A stretch of 64,000 bases of DNA from Chryseobacterium taeanense (GCF_900099685.1 NZ_FNDW01000008.1:1-64000), one strand, 5' to 3'. Counted from the first letter of the stretch, positions 15,909-25,120 are shown. Made by a program: numbers and translations. The notes: a model not told the origin generated them from the letters alone.

Positions 15909-16622
15909 ATGAAGGCTCTAATTTTTGCAGCAGGAAAAGGAACGCGACTGAAACCATTTACTGATAATCACCCTAAAGCTTTGGCTAAAGTCAATGATAT
16001 TCCCCTTTTGGAAAGAAATATCCGATATTTAAAAAATTTCGGAATAAACGATTTTGTCATCAACATTCATCATTTTGGAAATCAAATAGTTGATTTTTTA
16101 AAGCTAAATGACAACTTTGGATGTAAAATAGAAATATCAGATGAATCTGAAGAACTTCTGGAAACAGGCGGCGGCTTGATTTTTGCTCGAAAATTCCTCG
16201 ATCACGGTGAAGATTTTCTCATCATGAATGCAGATATTCTTACAGACATTAATATCACAGATTTTGTAGAATACCACAAAAAGATAAAAGATTTTGCTAC
16301 ATTAGCTGTTTCGGATCGGGAAAGTTCCAGAAAACTGCTCTTTAATGATGATTTGGTATTAAGGGGCTGGCTGAATGTACAGACCGGCGAACAGCGTCTG
16401 GCTGAATTTAATAAAGGATTTAAAGCTTTAGCATTCAGCGGTGTTCACTGTATTAATCCTCGTATTTTCGAGAAAATAAAAAGAACGGGTAAGTTTTCCG
16501 TGATGGAAGAATATCTTGATCTGATGCACACTGAAAAGATTCACGGCTTTGTGCACAACAGTATCCTGATAGATGTCGGAAGACCGGAATCTGTAAAAGA
16601 AGCCGAAAAATATTTTAAATAA
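15909..16622 (+). CDS. murU: Sugar-phosphate nucleotidyltransferase, MurU-like
   Basis: The 237-residue protein belongs to the NTP-transferase family. It has the N-terminal nucleotide-binding signature ALIFAAGKGTRLKPFTDNHPKAL (3-25 region), the ETGGGLIFA segment (about 77-85), the metal-binding aspartate in MNADILTD (about 99-106), and a C-terminal IDVGRPESVKEAEKYF. Its length and motifs match MurU, which makes UDP-MurNAc from MurNAc-1-phosphate and UTP. The gene order with an AmgK-like kinase supports this. Another sugar-1-phosphate is possible. The LOG gene starts 12 bp after its stop. Confidence 0.78.
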   Translation: MKALIFAAGKGTRLKPFTDNHPKALAKVNDIPLLERNIRYLKNFGINDFVINIHHFGNQIVDFLKLNDNFGCKIEISDESEELLETGGGLIFARKFLDHGEDFLIMNADILTDINITDFVEYHKKIKDFATLAVSDRESSRKLLFNDDLVLRGWLNVQTGEQRLAEFNKGFKALAFSGVHCINPRIFEKIKRTGKFSVMEEYLDLMHTEKIHGFVHNSILIDVGRPESVKEAEKYFK

Positions 16623-16634
16623 TTTGAATTTGCA

Positions 16635-17387
16635 ATGGAAATTGAAGGAAGCAGAGACGAAAGTTTGGTGAATCCTGAACTTGATATCAACGAAACGAAA
16701 CTCCAGAACAGCCTGCGACAAAAGACGTGGGATGAAACCATCACGAAAGACAGCTGGATGGTTTTTAAAGTAATGGCTGAATTTGTAGATGGCTACGAAA
16801 AACTTGCCAAAATAGGTCCCTGTGTTTCTATTTTCGGGTCTGCAAGGCTGAAACCACAGACCAAATACTATAAAATGGCAGTGGAGATTGCTGAAAAGAT
16901 TACGAAATTAGGATTCGGGATCATTACCGGCGGTGGTCCGGGAATTATGGAGGCAGGAAACAAAGGAGCCTTCAACGCTCAGGGAAAATCAATCGGCTTG
17001 AATATCGACCTTCCTTTTGAGCAGCATTTTAATCCTTATATCAATAAATCATACTCCATGAACTTTGATTATTTTTTTGTGAGAAAAGTAATGTTTGTGA
17101 AGTATTCTCAGGGGTTTATTGTGATGCCGGGAGGCTTTGGTACTTTGGATGAATTTACGGAAGCTCTGACGCTGATCCAGACAAACAAGATAGGAAGATT
17201 TCCGATTGTTCTGGTAGGTTCTGATTTCTGGTGCGGATTACTGGATTGGTTCAAGGAAACTTTGCTTAAAGAAGGAATGATTCACGAAGAAGATCTCGAT
17301 CTTTACCGTGTGGTAGATACTGCGGATGAGGCGGTAGCGCATATCAAGGCATTTTATGATAAATATTCTGTAAATGTAAATTTTTAA
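16635..17387 (+). CDS. LOG family protein (TIGR00730-type Rossmann fold)
   Basis: The 250-residue protein carries the LOG signatures VSIFGSARLKP, GFGIITGGGPGIMEAGNKGA and the catalytic-type PGGFGTLDEFTEALTL (about 165-180). Family members are nucleotide-5'-monophosphate nucleosidases. Plant LOG releases active cytokinins, and the bacterial roles are mostly unclear. It has an N-terminal extension of about 45 residues of the kind seen in the longer bacterial type. The start is close behind the murU-like gene, so co-transcription is likely. Confidence 0.88.
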   Translation: MEIEGSRDESLVNPELDINETKLQNSLRQKTWDETITKDSWMVFKVMAEFVDGYEKLAKIGPCVSIFGSARLKPQTKYYKMAVEIAEKITKLGFGIITGGGPGIMEAGNKGAFNAQGKSIGLNIDLPFEQHFNPYINKSYSMNFDYFFVRKVMFVKYSQGFIVMPGGFGTLDEFTEALTLIQTNKIGRFPIVLVGSDFWCGLLDWFKETLLKEGMIHEEDLDLYRVVDTADEAVAHIKAFYDKYSVNVNF

Positions 17388-17420
17388 TGGCATATTATTT
17401 GTCACCCTTAATAAACAATC

Positions 17421-17915
17421 ATGATTGTAAATCGATTATTTAAGATGAAAAAATATTTTTATATATCCGGAATATTGACACTTTTTGTGTTAATGAGTTT
17501 TATATATTTAGACTTTTTTTCTTCAATGACAAAGGTGGATTATATTGACGGAAGCAAGACATTGAAGTTTACCACTAAAATGAATACAAACCATATTTCT
17601 GATGCTATTAAAATAAACCCCAATACGGCGGGATTTGAAGCAGAAGTAAAGAAGTATGTAAATAATAATTTTGATGTGTATGTCAATGGCTCTCCGAAAA
17701 CACTTACATTCACCGGAAGTCAGGTAAGCGGAGAAACAGTTTGGGTATATTATGAGACGGGAGGCATCTCCGATATTAGTACCTTAAGAATAAAAAATAC
17801 TATTCTTCTGAGTGCATATCCGAAACAGATCAACCTCGTGAACATTGCTTATAAAGGCAAGCTGAAAACGATGAATTTCCAAAGAGGAAAAGAAGTGAAT
17901 GAAGTTTCTTTTTAG
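17421..17915 (+). CDS. DUF6702-like membrane-anchored protein
   Basis: The 164-residue protein has an N-terminal hydrophobic helix (YFYISGILTLFVLMSFIYL) acting as signal or anchor. The rest is a beta-rich periplasmic domain with KFTTKMNTNHISDAI, FDVYVNG, and the late IKNTILLSAYPKQINLVNI that recalls the DUF6702 family of Bacteroidota. A second in-frame ATG at 17445 (MKKYFYISG) gives a more typical signal-peptide start and may be the true one. Function is unknown. A strong terminator follows at 17938. Confidence 0.65.
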   Translation: MIVNRLFKMKKYFYISGILTLFVLMSFIYLDFFSSMTKVDYIDGSKTLKFTTKMNTNHISDAIKINPNTAGFEAEVKKYVNNNFDVYVNGSPKTLTFTGSQVSGETVWVYYETGGISDISTLRIKNTILLSAYPKQINLVNIAYKGKLKTMNFQRGKEVNEVSF

Positions 17916-17937
17916 ATTAAAATTAAATTTATATCAG

Positions 17938-17961
17938 CCATCGCAATTGCGGTGGTTTTTT
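17938..17961 (+). terminator. Rho-independent terminator
   Basis: CCATCGCAA/TTGCGGTGG hairpin followed by TTTTTT, 22 bp after the preceding stop codon. It closes the run that begins at amgK. Confidence 0.85.
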
Positions 17962-18157
17962 GTTATTATTTACCCAAAAACAAGGCAATTTGCAACAAGT
18001 TTCAACTAGTAAGTAATAAAAAATTCCACAACGAATATGAAATTAAACTCATCGATTCAAGAGATTATTATTATTTATTTGTTGTTATAGGGATTCAACG
18101 ATTAAATATGGTAAATATGAAATCTTTACAGTGAATTCAAATTCATATAATAAAAAA

Positions 18158-18184
18158 AAGACTGTCCAAAAAAGACAGTCTTTC
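18158..18184 (-). terminator. Rho-independent terminator for the DUF5689/TonB unit
   Basis: AAAGACTGTC and GACAGTCTTT form a perfect 10-bp stem. Reading leftwards it is followed by a T run, 20 bp after the stop of the DUF5689 gene. Confidence 0.85.
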
Positions 18185-18203
18185 ATATTTAAATTTTAAA
18201 ATC

Positions 18204-19601
18204 TTACTGAACCTGAATATTATCCAGCTGGATTGTAGTTGTAACACCACTTCCGTTACCTGTATATTCGAATAAAATAAATCCGTTACCGGTAAGCGAA
18301 GTAGGGAAAGTGTACGTTCCGGCAGGTGCCAATGTTCCGTAGCCACTTACAGGAGTCTGAGGAATTGTAAATTCAGAAGTAATGTCCGTTTTTGTAGCTT
18401 GCGTAATATCTCCCAGCGGAGTATAATTAGTTGTATAATATACTTTTAAAGCATTTCCATTCCAATATCCTACATTCACATCAAATTTTAAACTATTTGC
18501 TGCTGTAAAGTCAACCGGAACTGCAAAATAAGTTACATAAGGTCCTGAACCAGAGTTCGCCCCAAGTTGAATATATTTATTGCTATTAAATGTTTTCAGC
18601 TGCCAGTATCTATTTCCTAAAACCGGGTCATTTACATATTTAGGATAAACTTCAAGGTTGGAAGGTGAGGTAGAATAACTTTCAAAATTTTCAAGGAATG
18701 AACCTGAATAGGTAATTGCAGTTCCTCCTTTTGGCGGAGTAGCATCTACTCTCGTTCCTGTAAATTTAATATCTGAAATACTTCTAATCAACATCTGCCA
18801 AGTTGAATTATATCTACTCACCACAAAGGTGATATTTCCGTTTCCTGTCGGCAACAGTTCTCCTCCGGTTTTAAAGAAGCCTGAGTTTCTGATAACCGCT
18901 GAACTTCCAAGTTTATCTTCGATATTTCTGTCCGTATCCAAACCTTGTCCTCCTGCATCATAATCAATGAATTTCTTTACGTTAGGATAAATTTCGGCAA
19001 TATTGAACTGAACATCCGGAACCGTAACTAAAGTATTAATTAAATTAGGATTTTTGGCATCTGCTAATGATGTAAGCTGTGTCGGCACAATAGTTTGTAT
19101 ATCAAGACCATTTCCTCCACATACTCCCGATACATATCTTCCTACAAGAGCCTGCGGAATTCTTCCGATTGCATATACAGGATCTTCAGAACCTAATTTT
19201 ACGGTTCCTCTGTCTACTCCTAGACGAAGGCCTTTGGCATTAATTCTAATGTGGGATCCTACAGGAAAATCTGCAAAGTTACTTGCTTTGTCTACTTCAA
19301 TCTGTAAACCTACTGTAGGATTAGATGTCTTATCCTGAAAAGAAATTGTTTTATAAAAATTGCCCTGTTCATCAGAAGAGATAATGTAACCATCAAAAAT
19401 CTGATCCGTAGTAATTAGTTTATATCCTGAAGAAGGTACCTGAGCTACAAAATCTGCCATAGAAATCGTAGTAGCCGGGAATTTATTTGAACATTCAATA
19501 GGTGGTGTTTCCCATTCGTCGTTCTTTACACAAGAAGACACTGCAGACAGTACCCCTACCGTCAGGAATGTCGTTTTTAAAAAGTTAGTGATATTATTCA
19601 T
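18204..19601 (-). CDS. DUF5689-domain surface lipoprotein
   Basis: The 465-residue protein begins with a lipoprotein signal peptide (TVGVLSAVSSC, lipidated Cys at about 24). Residues ~45-270 match the DUF5689 type found in Bacteroidota outer-membrane lipoproteins (ISMADFVAQV, FDGYIISSDEQGNFYKTISF, SDIKFTG). The C-terminal ~190 residues form a jelly-roll-like domain (SGSFLENFESY, LKFDVNVGYWNGNALKVYYT, TIQLDNIQV) of the choice-of-anchor or cleaved-adhesin type. It starts 15 bp after the stop of the TonB receptor gene, so it is likely its partner, comparable in position to SusD-type partners. The substrate is unknown. Confidence 0.85.
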   Translation of the reverse strand: MNNITNFLKTTFLTVGVLSAVSSCVKNDEWETPPIECSNKFPATTISMADFVAQVPSSGYKLITTDQIFDGYIISSDEQGNFYKTISFQDKTSNPTVGLQIEVDKASNFADFPVGSHIRINAKGLRLGVDRGTVKLGSEDPVYAIGRIPQALVGRYVSGVCGGNGLDIQTIVPTQLTSLADAKNPNLINTLVTVPDVQFNIAEIYPNVKKFIDYDAGGQGLDTDRNIEDKLGSSAVIRNSGFFKTGGELLPTGNGNITFVVSRYNSTWQMLIRSISDIKFTGTRVDATPPKGGTAITYSGSFLENFESYSTSPSNLEVYPKYVNDPVLGNRYWQLKTFNSNKYIQLGANSGSGPYVTYFAVPVDFTAANSLKFDVNVGYWNGNALKVYYTTNYTPLGDITQATKTDITSEFTIPQTPVSGYGTLAPAGTYTFPTSLTGNGFILFEYTGNGSGVTTTIQLDNIQVQ

Positions 19602-19616
19602 ATTATTTATCTTTTA

Positions 19617-22496
19617 TTAGAATCTGAATTGTAAATTAACAAAATAAGAGCGCCCCTGTGTGTACCAGTATTTTGGTCCGAAAGAAGGTGTCGGGCTATA
19701 ATAATCAGTTGCAAAATCAATTGCTTTTGTTTCTCTTGTCTGCTCAAATCCGCCGGTAATATATTTTTTATTGTCTAAAATATTATTAACAGATGCTGTA
19801 ATTAACAGATAATACTTACCAAATACAAAGGACTTTCCAACATTGGCATTTAAGAAAAATGCGGAAGGTAGTTTTACCGGTTTTAGCAGACCTCTTACAT
19901 CATCTTCCGTAAGACCAAGATAAGGTGTACTGGAATAAGCATTTTGAATGAAATTATTTGTTCTCAGTGCCGGAGCAGGGTCTAAATAATTATCATCAAG
20001 GTAATTCCAGTTTGCTCCTACCCACCAATATTTCGGACTATTGTATCGGAATCCTAAAGAGAATGCCTGTTGAGGAGTTCCTCCCTGCTTGTAGTTTTTG
20101 ATGTAAGCTTTCCCGAACGAAGTAACATTGCTTCCTGAAGCATCTGATACGAGATAAACATCGGGATTATTTCGGTAAACGAATTGTCCGTAACTTGCCA
20201 GTCCTTGTAGTGATAAAGTTGGTAAAACTTTAACATCAACACCTAATTCAGCCCCCATGTTTCTCTTTTCTACATTAGACATAACCTGGGTTACAAAAGC
20301 ACTCTGTACCTGAGAAACAGATCCATCAGGATTAGTATTATTCAACTGAATACCATCTGCAAAGAATCGCTGCACGTTAGTCTCATTCTGGGTATCAACC
20401 AAATACCCTGTAGCCCTTACTTTCAGGAAAGGAGTACTCACCACATAGCTTAAATCATTTGCTGTATAGACGGTACTTCTGATATTAGGATTTACAAGAG
20501 AATTAACTCTCGGATTAATGAACAAGTCTTCAAGGAAAGGAGCCTGATTGTAAACTGCCCCATTATACACAAGGAAGTTTCTACCATTAATACGATAGAT
20601 TACCTGTCCTTTTAACCCAAAATTCCAAAAGTTGTAATCTTTACTTTTTCCATAGGAATTTTCGTACAAATAATGCTTAAACAATCCCTCTCTGTTTGAA
20701 GAAGAGTAGCCTGCCAAAGCAGAAACAAAAACATCAAAATTTCCTGTTGAGAATTTTAGTCCCGGATTTACTTTTGCCTCCTGTCTTCTAAGAATGTAAT
20801 TGTAGGTCATGCGATCACCAACATTTACCTGAAAATTCGGATTTAAGGTATTATAACTTCCGGAAGAGCCTGGTTTTGCCGTCTCTTTGAACGGGTCTAC
20901 GTTCACGGCAAAGTCTCCACCTAAAAGGTCTTTCATTTCACGATAGAGCTCAGATCGGTAGTTTTGATAAGAAACGTTTAAAATAAACTTTGTACGATCA
21001 TTAAAATTATAAGTATAGTGAGTTCCTGCATTAAAGATTTTATCATCACTTACATCATTTACCAAATAAACCAAAGAGCGGTTTCCTGTTAAGCCATACA
21101 AACGAAGTGTTTCGTCTCTTCTGTTTTGGTCATACTTTCTGTTATTATCATAAAGTCTGTTCCAATTAATCTGAGTAACGTTTGGATCTCCACTTACCCA
21201 TGCATTTAGTTTTGTATTATAATCATCAATTAAGGTCGTAAATTGATCCGGGGTAAATTGAGGATTATTTGTAGCATTATAAATGATGCTATTAATGGAA
21301 TAACTTGGTAAATTCCTGTAATAAGTAGGAGAAGGGTTTGTCACACCGTTCCAATCTAAGCGGGAACCTTTATCTTTACCTAATTGATAAGAAACAGTAG
21401 TCCAAAGGTTTGATTTTTTATTTATCTTCCAGAAATCCTGTAGCTGGAAAATAGGTTGGAATCCTTTTCTTACCCTTTCACTTCTTTTTTCTCCATCCTG
21501 CCATCCCCAGTAAGAATTGTAATGTACTCCTCGGTAATCATAAACCTCCTGAGTACTTGGGCTTGCCGTAGACCTTCTATAAGGAGATCCAATGAAGTTG
21601 AAGGTCATCGTATGCTTATCACTGAATTTTTTTTCAACACCCAGGTAAGTTCCGTATGCATCATAGAATGTGCCTTCCTGAATACCTTCTTCAGCCCATC
21701 TTCTCGCTCCCATTACCGTAAATGCCCATCCGCTTTTACTCATTCCTGAAGTATATCGCAAAGATGTTCTATTTCTGTAATTTCTGTTGGTTAATGATTG
21801 TGTAAACTGAAAACCTTTTCTGTATTCGCTGGCTTTCGTATTTTTGTAAATAACACCACTGTTGCCTCCAAATGCGTATTCTGACGGCGAATGGTTGGAA
21901 GCAATCTCCGGATATCTCGTAATTTCGTTAAGACCTCCCCAATTGCTAAAGTCTACATTTCCATTGTCTGATTTTACCATGGAAACACCGTTCATCATTG
22001 TTTCTCCCGATCTACCATCAATTCCCCTTGGTCGGAACCAGTAAAAACCTAAATCAAATGCCGCAATTCTGCTGAATACATCCTGTGAAGATTGTAATAA
22101 ACCAACAGTAGAAACCTGGCTGCTGCTTTCATCACTGTCGCCGCCATTATCAATAATAGCTAACCCCTGATCCGCACTTGTAAGTGAAGAATAAAGGGTA
22201 ATAATCCCTAAATCCTTTTTCTTCTCACTGTCCATTACATCAAACTCCATTACTTTTGTTTCGTAATTCGGTTTTGTAATCACAATTTGATAATGTCCCG
22301 GCTTTAGGTCTACAAACTGGAAATATCCGATTTTGTCGGCCGTTACATCATTCTCACTCCCTTTAAGATCTACTTCTGCCCTTTCAACGGGTTTGCCTTC
22401 GGCATCCTTCAAATATGCAGAGACTGTAGTCTGTGCAAAATAATATGATGCTGGAAGCAAAGTAAATAAAGAGACTAATGATAGTTTTTTAATCAT
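19617..22496 (-). CDS. TonB-dependent receptor with carboxypeptidase-like N-terminal domain
   Basis: I place the start at 22496, giving 959 residues, because MIKKLSLVSLF begins a proper signal peptide and a promoter lies just upstream. The longer frame would begin in the promoter. After the signal peptide comes a carboxypeptidase-regulatory-like domain (VSAYLKDAEGKPVERAEVDL to GYFQF, about 23-90), then a plug with a GGLNEITRYPEIASNHSPSE stretch, then a large outer-membrane barrel ending in FVNLQFRF. It forms a unit with the DUF5689 lipoprotein and is divergent from a secreted endonuclease. Import of a nucleic-acid-derived or phosphate-containing ligand is conceivable, but that is inference from neighbours only. 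Confidence 0.88.
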   Translation of the reverse strand: MIKKLSLVSLFTLLPASYYFAQTTVSAYLKDAEGKPVERAEVDLKGSENDVTADKIGYFQFVDLKPGHYQIVITKPNYETKVMEFDVMDSEKKKDLGIITLYSSLTSADQGLAIIDNGGDSDESSSQVSTVGLLQSSQDVFSRIAAFDLGFYWFRPRGIDGRSGETMMNGVSMVKSDNGNVDFSNWGGLNEITRYPEIASNHSPSEYAFGGNSGVIYKNTKASEYRKGFQFTQSLTNRNYRNRTSLRYTSGMSKSGWAFTVMGARRWAEEGIQEGTFYDAYGTYLGVEKKFSDKHTMTFNFIGSPYRRSTASPSTQEVYDYRGVHYNSYWGWQDGEKRSERVRKGFQPIFQLQDFWKINKKSNLWTTVSYQLGKDKGSRLDWNGVTNPSPTYYRNLPSYSINSIIYNATNNPQFTPDQFTTLIDDYNTKLNAWVSGDPNVTQINWNRLYDNNRKYDQNRRDETLRLYGLTGNRSLVYLVNDVSDDKIFNAGTHYTYNFNDRTKFILNVSYQNYRSELYREMKDLLGGDFAVNVDPFKETAKPGSSGSYNTLNPNFQVNVGDRMTYNYILRRQEAKVNPGLKFSTGNFDVFVSALAGYSSSNREGLFKHYLYENSYGKSKDYNFWNFGLKGQVIYRINGRNFLVYNGAVYNQAPFLEDLFINPRVNSLVNPNIRSTVYTANDLSYVVSTPFLKVRATGYLVDTQNETNVQRFFADGIQLNNTNPDGSVSQVQSAFVTQVMSNVEKRNMGAELGVDVKVLPTLSLQGLASYGQFVYRNNPDVYLVSDASGSNVTSFGKAYIKNYKQGGTPQQAFSLGFRYNSPKYWWVGANWNYLDDNYLDPAPALRTNNFIQNAYSSTPYLGLTEDDVRGLLKPVKLPSAFFLNANVGKSFVFGKYYLLITASVNNILDNKKYITGGFEQTRETKAIDFATDYYSPTPSFGPKYWYTQGRSYFVNLQFRF

Positions 22497-22559
22497 GAGT
22501 ATATTTATTTTTTTAACACTTTTCCTATTAATTCTCAACAGTTTAAAAAGTTGGGGCGA

Positions 22560-22588
22560 CAAATTTAGTCAAAATTTATAATCTACAA
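22560..22588 (-). promoter_or_regulatory. Promoter of the TonB/DUF5689 operon
   Basis: On the minus strand, TTG (complement of 22586-22588) is followed after 18 bp by TAAATTTG (complement of 22560-22567), matching the Bacteroidota -33/-7 consensus. The ATG at 22496 lies about 60 bp further on. Confidence 0.6.
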
Positions 22589-22706
22589 TGTTATTCACAT
22601 TATTTTTTCTTAACATTGTAATCTTTTAAGAATCATTATAAATAAAAAACATAAAATCTACGTATTAAATTTACAAATATTTAAAATGCAATGAATTAAA
22701 AAAAAG

Positions 22707-22714
22707 TAAATTTG
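22707..22714 (+). promoter_or_regulatory. Putative -7 element of the endonuclease gene (TAAATTTG)
   Basis: TAAATTTG matches TAnnTTTG, 38 bp before the ATG at 22753. No convincing -33 TTTG is visible. Confidence 0.45.
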
Positions 22715-22752
22715 CAGATTAACTAATTTATTAATATTAACGCTAACAGATA

Positions 22753-23943
22753 ATGAAGAGATTTTCGAGTTTGTTTGCCATTGTTTTTTCGATCATGGCA
22801 TTCTCTCAACAGCAGGGAAAACTGAGAAAAGTTGCAACAGTAGGATTTTTAAATGTGGAAAACCTTTGGGATACGATACGCTCAGCAGATTATATCGATG
22901 GAACGAAGGATATTAAAAACCCTGCGTTTCACAGGAGTATTCCTATTGATTCCATTAAATTTTTAGAAGCAGAAAAATATGACGGCGTATGGAGCGATGG
23001 TGCATTAGCTGGTAAAAAAGTCGTGAGATACCAAAGTGGTTCCGAAGAGTTTACTCCTCAAAGTGCAAAAAATTACAATACCAAAATTTACAAGGCAAAA
23101 CTTGCTAACGAGGCAAAGGTAATTTCCGAAATGGGAGCACAATATACCAAAACAGCCCCTGCAGTAGTCGGACTTATTGAAGTAGAAAACAGACAGGTCA
23201 TTGAAGATCTCATCCAGGAGCCCGCGCTAAAGAAATACGATTATGGCATTATTCATTACAACTCTTACGATTACAGGGGAATTGATGTTGCACTTATTTA
23301 TCAGAAGAGAAGATTTACCCCTACTAACTCTTTAAAAAAAGAACTTAAAATTTTCGGTGAAAACGGGAAAAGAGAATATACAAGAGATATTTTAGTTGTT
23401 ACCGGTTTTCTGGATAATGAAAAAGTCGCATTTTTCATGAATCACTGGCCTTCAAGAAGAGGAGGCGAAGCGGCATCTCTTCCAAAAAGGAATGCTGCGG
23501 CAGCATTGCTAAAGCAGCAAATGGACAGCGTAAGAGCTGCAGATCCTACTACAAAACTTTTTGCCATGGGAGATTTTAATGATGATCCGGTAAGTTCAAG
23601 CTTAAAAAATTACTTAAAGGCACAGCCTAGTCCGAAAGATTTGAGCGAAACGACACCTTATCTCAATTTAATGTATCCTTTATATAAAAAAGGGGTAGCT
23701 TCACTGGCATATCAGGATGCTCCGAACTTATTCGATCAGATAATTGTTTCTAAAAATCTGATTTCAGATAATGTAACAAAAGAATATTCAGTGTATAAAG
23801 CAGAAATTTTTGCTCCCGCTTATCTCGTAAATAAAGAAGGGAATTACAGAGGATATCCTTTCCGATCATGGAACGGAGATCAGTTTACCGGCGGTTATAG
23901 CGACCATTTCCCGGCTTTTGTAGTTCTTCAGAAAGAACCATAA
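22753..23943 (+). CDS. Secreted endonuclease/exonuclease/phosphatase family protein
   Basis: The 396-residue protein has a signal peptide (FSSLFAIVFSIMAFS) followed by an EEP-fold nuclease domain: VGFLNVENLWDT (metal-site N and E), VVGLIEVENRQV, YRGIDVALIYQ, FFMNHWPSRRGGE (catalytic H), FAMGDFNDDP (D and N), and the terminal GGYSDHFPAFV (D-H pair). All expected catalytic motifs are present, so it is probably an active extracellular or periplasmic nuclease or phosphodiesterase. It is transcribed away from the TonB/DUF5689 unit. Such trios recur in Chryseobacterium-type genomes, suggesting nucleic acid or phosphate scavenging (inference). Confidence 0.85.
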   Translation: MKRFSSLFAIVFSIMAFSQQQGKLRKVATVGFLNVENLWDTIRSADYIDGTKDIKNPAFHRSIPIDSIKFLEAEKYDGVWSDGALAGKKVVRYQSGSEEFTPQSAKNYNTKIYKAKLANEAKVISEMGAQYTKTAPAVVGLIEVENRQVIEDLIQEPALKKYDYGIIHYNSYDYRGIDVALIYQKRRFTPTNSLKKELKIFGENGKREYTRDILVVTGFLDNEKVAFFMNHWPSRRGGEAASLPKRNAAAALLKQQMDSVRAADPTTKLFAMGDFNDDPVSSSLKNYLKAQPSPKDLSETTPYLNLMYPLYKKGVASLAYQDAPNLFDQIIVSKNLISDNVTKEYSVYKAEIFAPAYLVNKEGNYRGYPFRSWNGDQFTGGYSDHFPAFVVLQKEP

Positions 23944-23949
23944 AAATTA

Positions 23950-23975
23950 AAGCACTCATTTTGAGTGCTTTTTTT
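23950..23975 (+). terminator. Rho-independent terminator
   Basis: AAGCACTCA/TGAGTGCTT stem with a 3-nt loop and a T run, directly behind the endonuclease gene. Confidence 0.85.
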
Positions 23976-23989
23976 ATAACTTTATGCAT

Positions 23990-24412
23990 ATGAAAAATTT
24001 TCTTTTAATATTAATCTTATCTCTTTTGTCTTGCAGTTGTTTTGCTCAGACTGAACCTAAAAATGAGAAAGAGAAATCAGAAATGAAGCCTTCAAAAAAC
24101 GAAGATGGTGAATGGGAACTTACAGTAATCGATCCGCAATTCGATTATTTTCTGAATGCTATTGCAAAACCCATAAGCCAATATTCTGAATCTTATTTAA
24201 AGAACAGAAATACTTTATTGGTTTCTGAATGGAATTCTTATTATTTTTCCGGACGATACAGAAATATTATAGAATCATCAATTGACTACGATCCAAAAGA
24301 AAAATACGGAGTAAAATTTGAGTACAAATTGTATCAGGTTTTTGCCTATGTAAACTGGAAATATGGCCTGAAAATGAATGGACTTTCGGGCAGCGATACA
24401 ACAAGGCATTAA
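23990..24412 (+). CDS. DUF6146-like secreted protein
   Basis: I start at ATG 23990 (MKNFLLILILSLLSCSCFAQ), two codons inside the longest frame, because it begins a clean signal peptide. The product has 140 residues. A cysteine-containing lipobox-like LLSCSC and a signal-peptidase-I-like CFAQ are both present, so lipidation is ambiguous. The mature part has a charged linker and then WELTVIDPQFDYFLNAIAKP, YSESYLKNRNTLLVSEWNSY and YKLYQVFAYVNWKYGL, resembling the DUF6146 family of Flavobacteriia. Function unknown. It shares a convergent, bidirectional terminator with sod. Confidence 0.7.
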   Translation: MKNFLLILILSLLSCSCFAQTEPKNEKEKSEMKPSKNEDGEWELTVIDPQFDYFLNAIAKPISQYSESYLKNRNTLLVSEWNSYYFSGRYRNIIESSIDYDPKEKYGVKFEYKLYQVFAYVNWKYGLKMNGLSGSDTTRH

Positions 24413-24413
24413 T

Positions 24414-24446
24414 AAAAAAGGTTCAGCGTAACGCTGAACCTTTTTT
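24414..24446. terminator. Bidirectional terminator between convergent genes
   Basis: AAAAAAGGTTCAGCG (24414-24428) and CGCTGAACCTTTTTT (24432-24446) form a 15-bp perfect stem with a 3-nt loop. A-runs and T-runs on both sides serve both directions. Confidence 0.9.
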
Positions 24447-24465
24447 ATTCTATAATAGTTTAAAA

Positions 24466-25062
24466 TTATTTGTTGAATAATTCTTCTACTTTATCCCAAT
24501 TTACCACATCGAAGAATGCTGCAACATAGTCTGGTCTTCTGTTTTGATAATTCAGATAATAAGCATGTTCCCAAACATCAAGTCCTAAAACAGGTGTCCC
24601 TTTTACATCCGCAACAGGCATTAACGGGTTATCCTGATTAGGTGTAGAAGTTACAGTAACAGAACCGTCACCATTTTTTACTAGCCAAGCCCATCCTGAC
24701 CCGAATCTTGTTTTAGCAGCATCAGAAAAATCGGTTTTAAATTTCTCGAAACCACCATACGTTTCAATAGCAGCTTTTACATTTCCTACAGGCTCTTTAC
24801 TTCCTCCGGGCGTAAGTATCTCCCAGAATAGAGAGTGATTGAAATGCCCTCCTGCGTTATTTCTTACTGCAGGTTTATCAGTTCCTGTCTGGCAGATTTC
24901 TTCAATGCTTTTTCCTTCAAGGTCAGTTCCTTTAATTGCATTGTTTAAATTATCGATATATGCCTGGTGATGTTTTGTATGGTGAATTTCCATTGTTTTC
25001 GCATCAATAGTTGGCTCTAATGCATCGTAAGCATATCCTAGTTTTGGTAATTCAAATGACAT
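24466..25062 (-). CDS. sodB: Superoxide dismutase (Fe/Mn family)
   Basis: The 198-residue cytosolic enzyme dismutates superoxide to O2 and H2O2. Metal ligands are visible: H27 in [17 protein letters not shown], a histidine in [11 protein letters not shown], and Asp/His in [20 protein letters not shown]. Whether it uses Fe or Mn cannot be decided safely, so the symbol is tentative. It is monocistronic, with its own promoter (25089-25120) and a shared terminator downstream. Confidence 0.93.
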   Translation of the reverse strand: MSFELPKLGYAYDALEPTIDAKTMEIHHTKHHQAYIDNLNNAIKGTDLEGKSIEEICQTGTDKPAVRNNAGGHFNHSLFWEILTPGGSKEPVGNVKAAIETYGGFEKFKTDFSDAAKTRFGSGWAWLVKNGDGSVTVTSTPNQDNPLMPVADVKGTPVLGLDVWEHAYYLNYQNRRPDYVAAFFDVVNWDKVEELFNK

Positions 25063-25088
25063 ATTTTATTTTTTAATTGTTATTAACC

Positions 25089-25120
25089 CAAATTTAGCCA
25101 TAAATAAAACGATATTCAAA
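25089..25120 (-). promoter_or_regulatory. sod promoter (TTTG-N20-TAAATTTG)
   Basis: On the minus strand, TTTG (complement of 25117-25120) and TAAATTTG (complement of 25089-25096) are separated by 20 bp, matching the Bacteroidota housekeeping promoter. The -7 box ends about 26 bp before the start codon. Confidence 0.7.

Noticed and set aside
17952-18134. Open frame of 60 codons downstream of the DUF6702-like gene
   Set aside because: It starts inside a terminator's T run, has Asn/Lys/Tyr/Ile-heavy content as expected from AT-rich noncoding DNA, and shows no domain.
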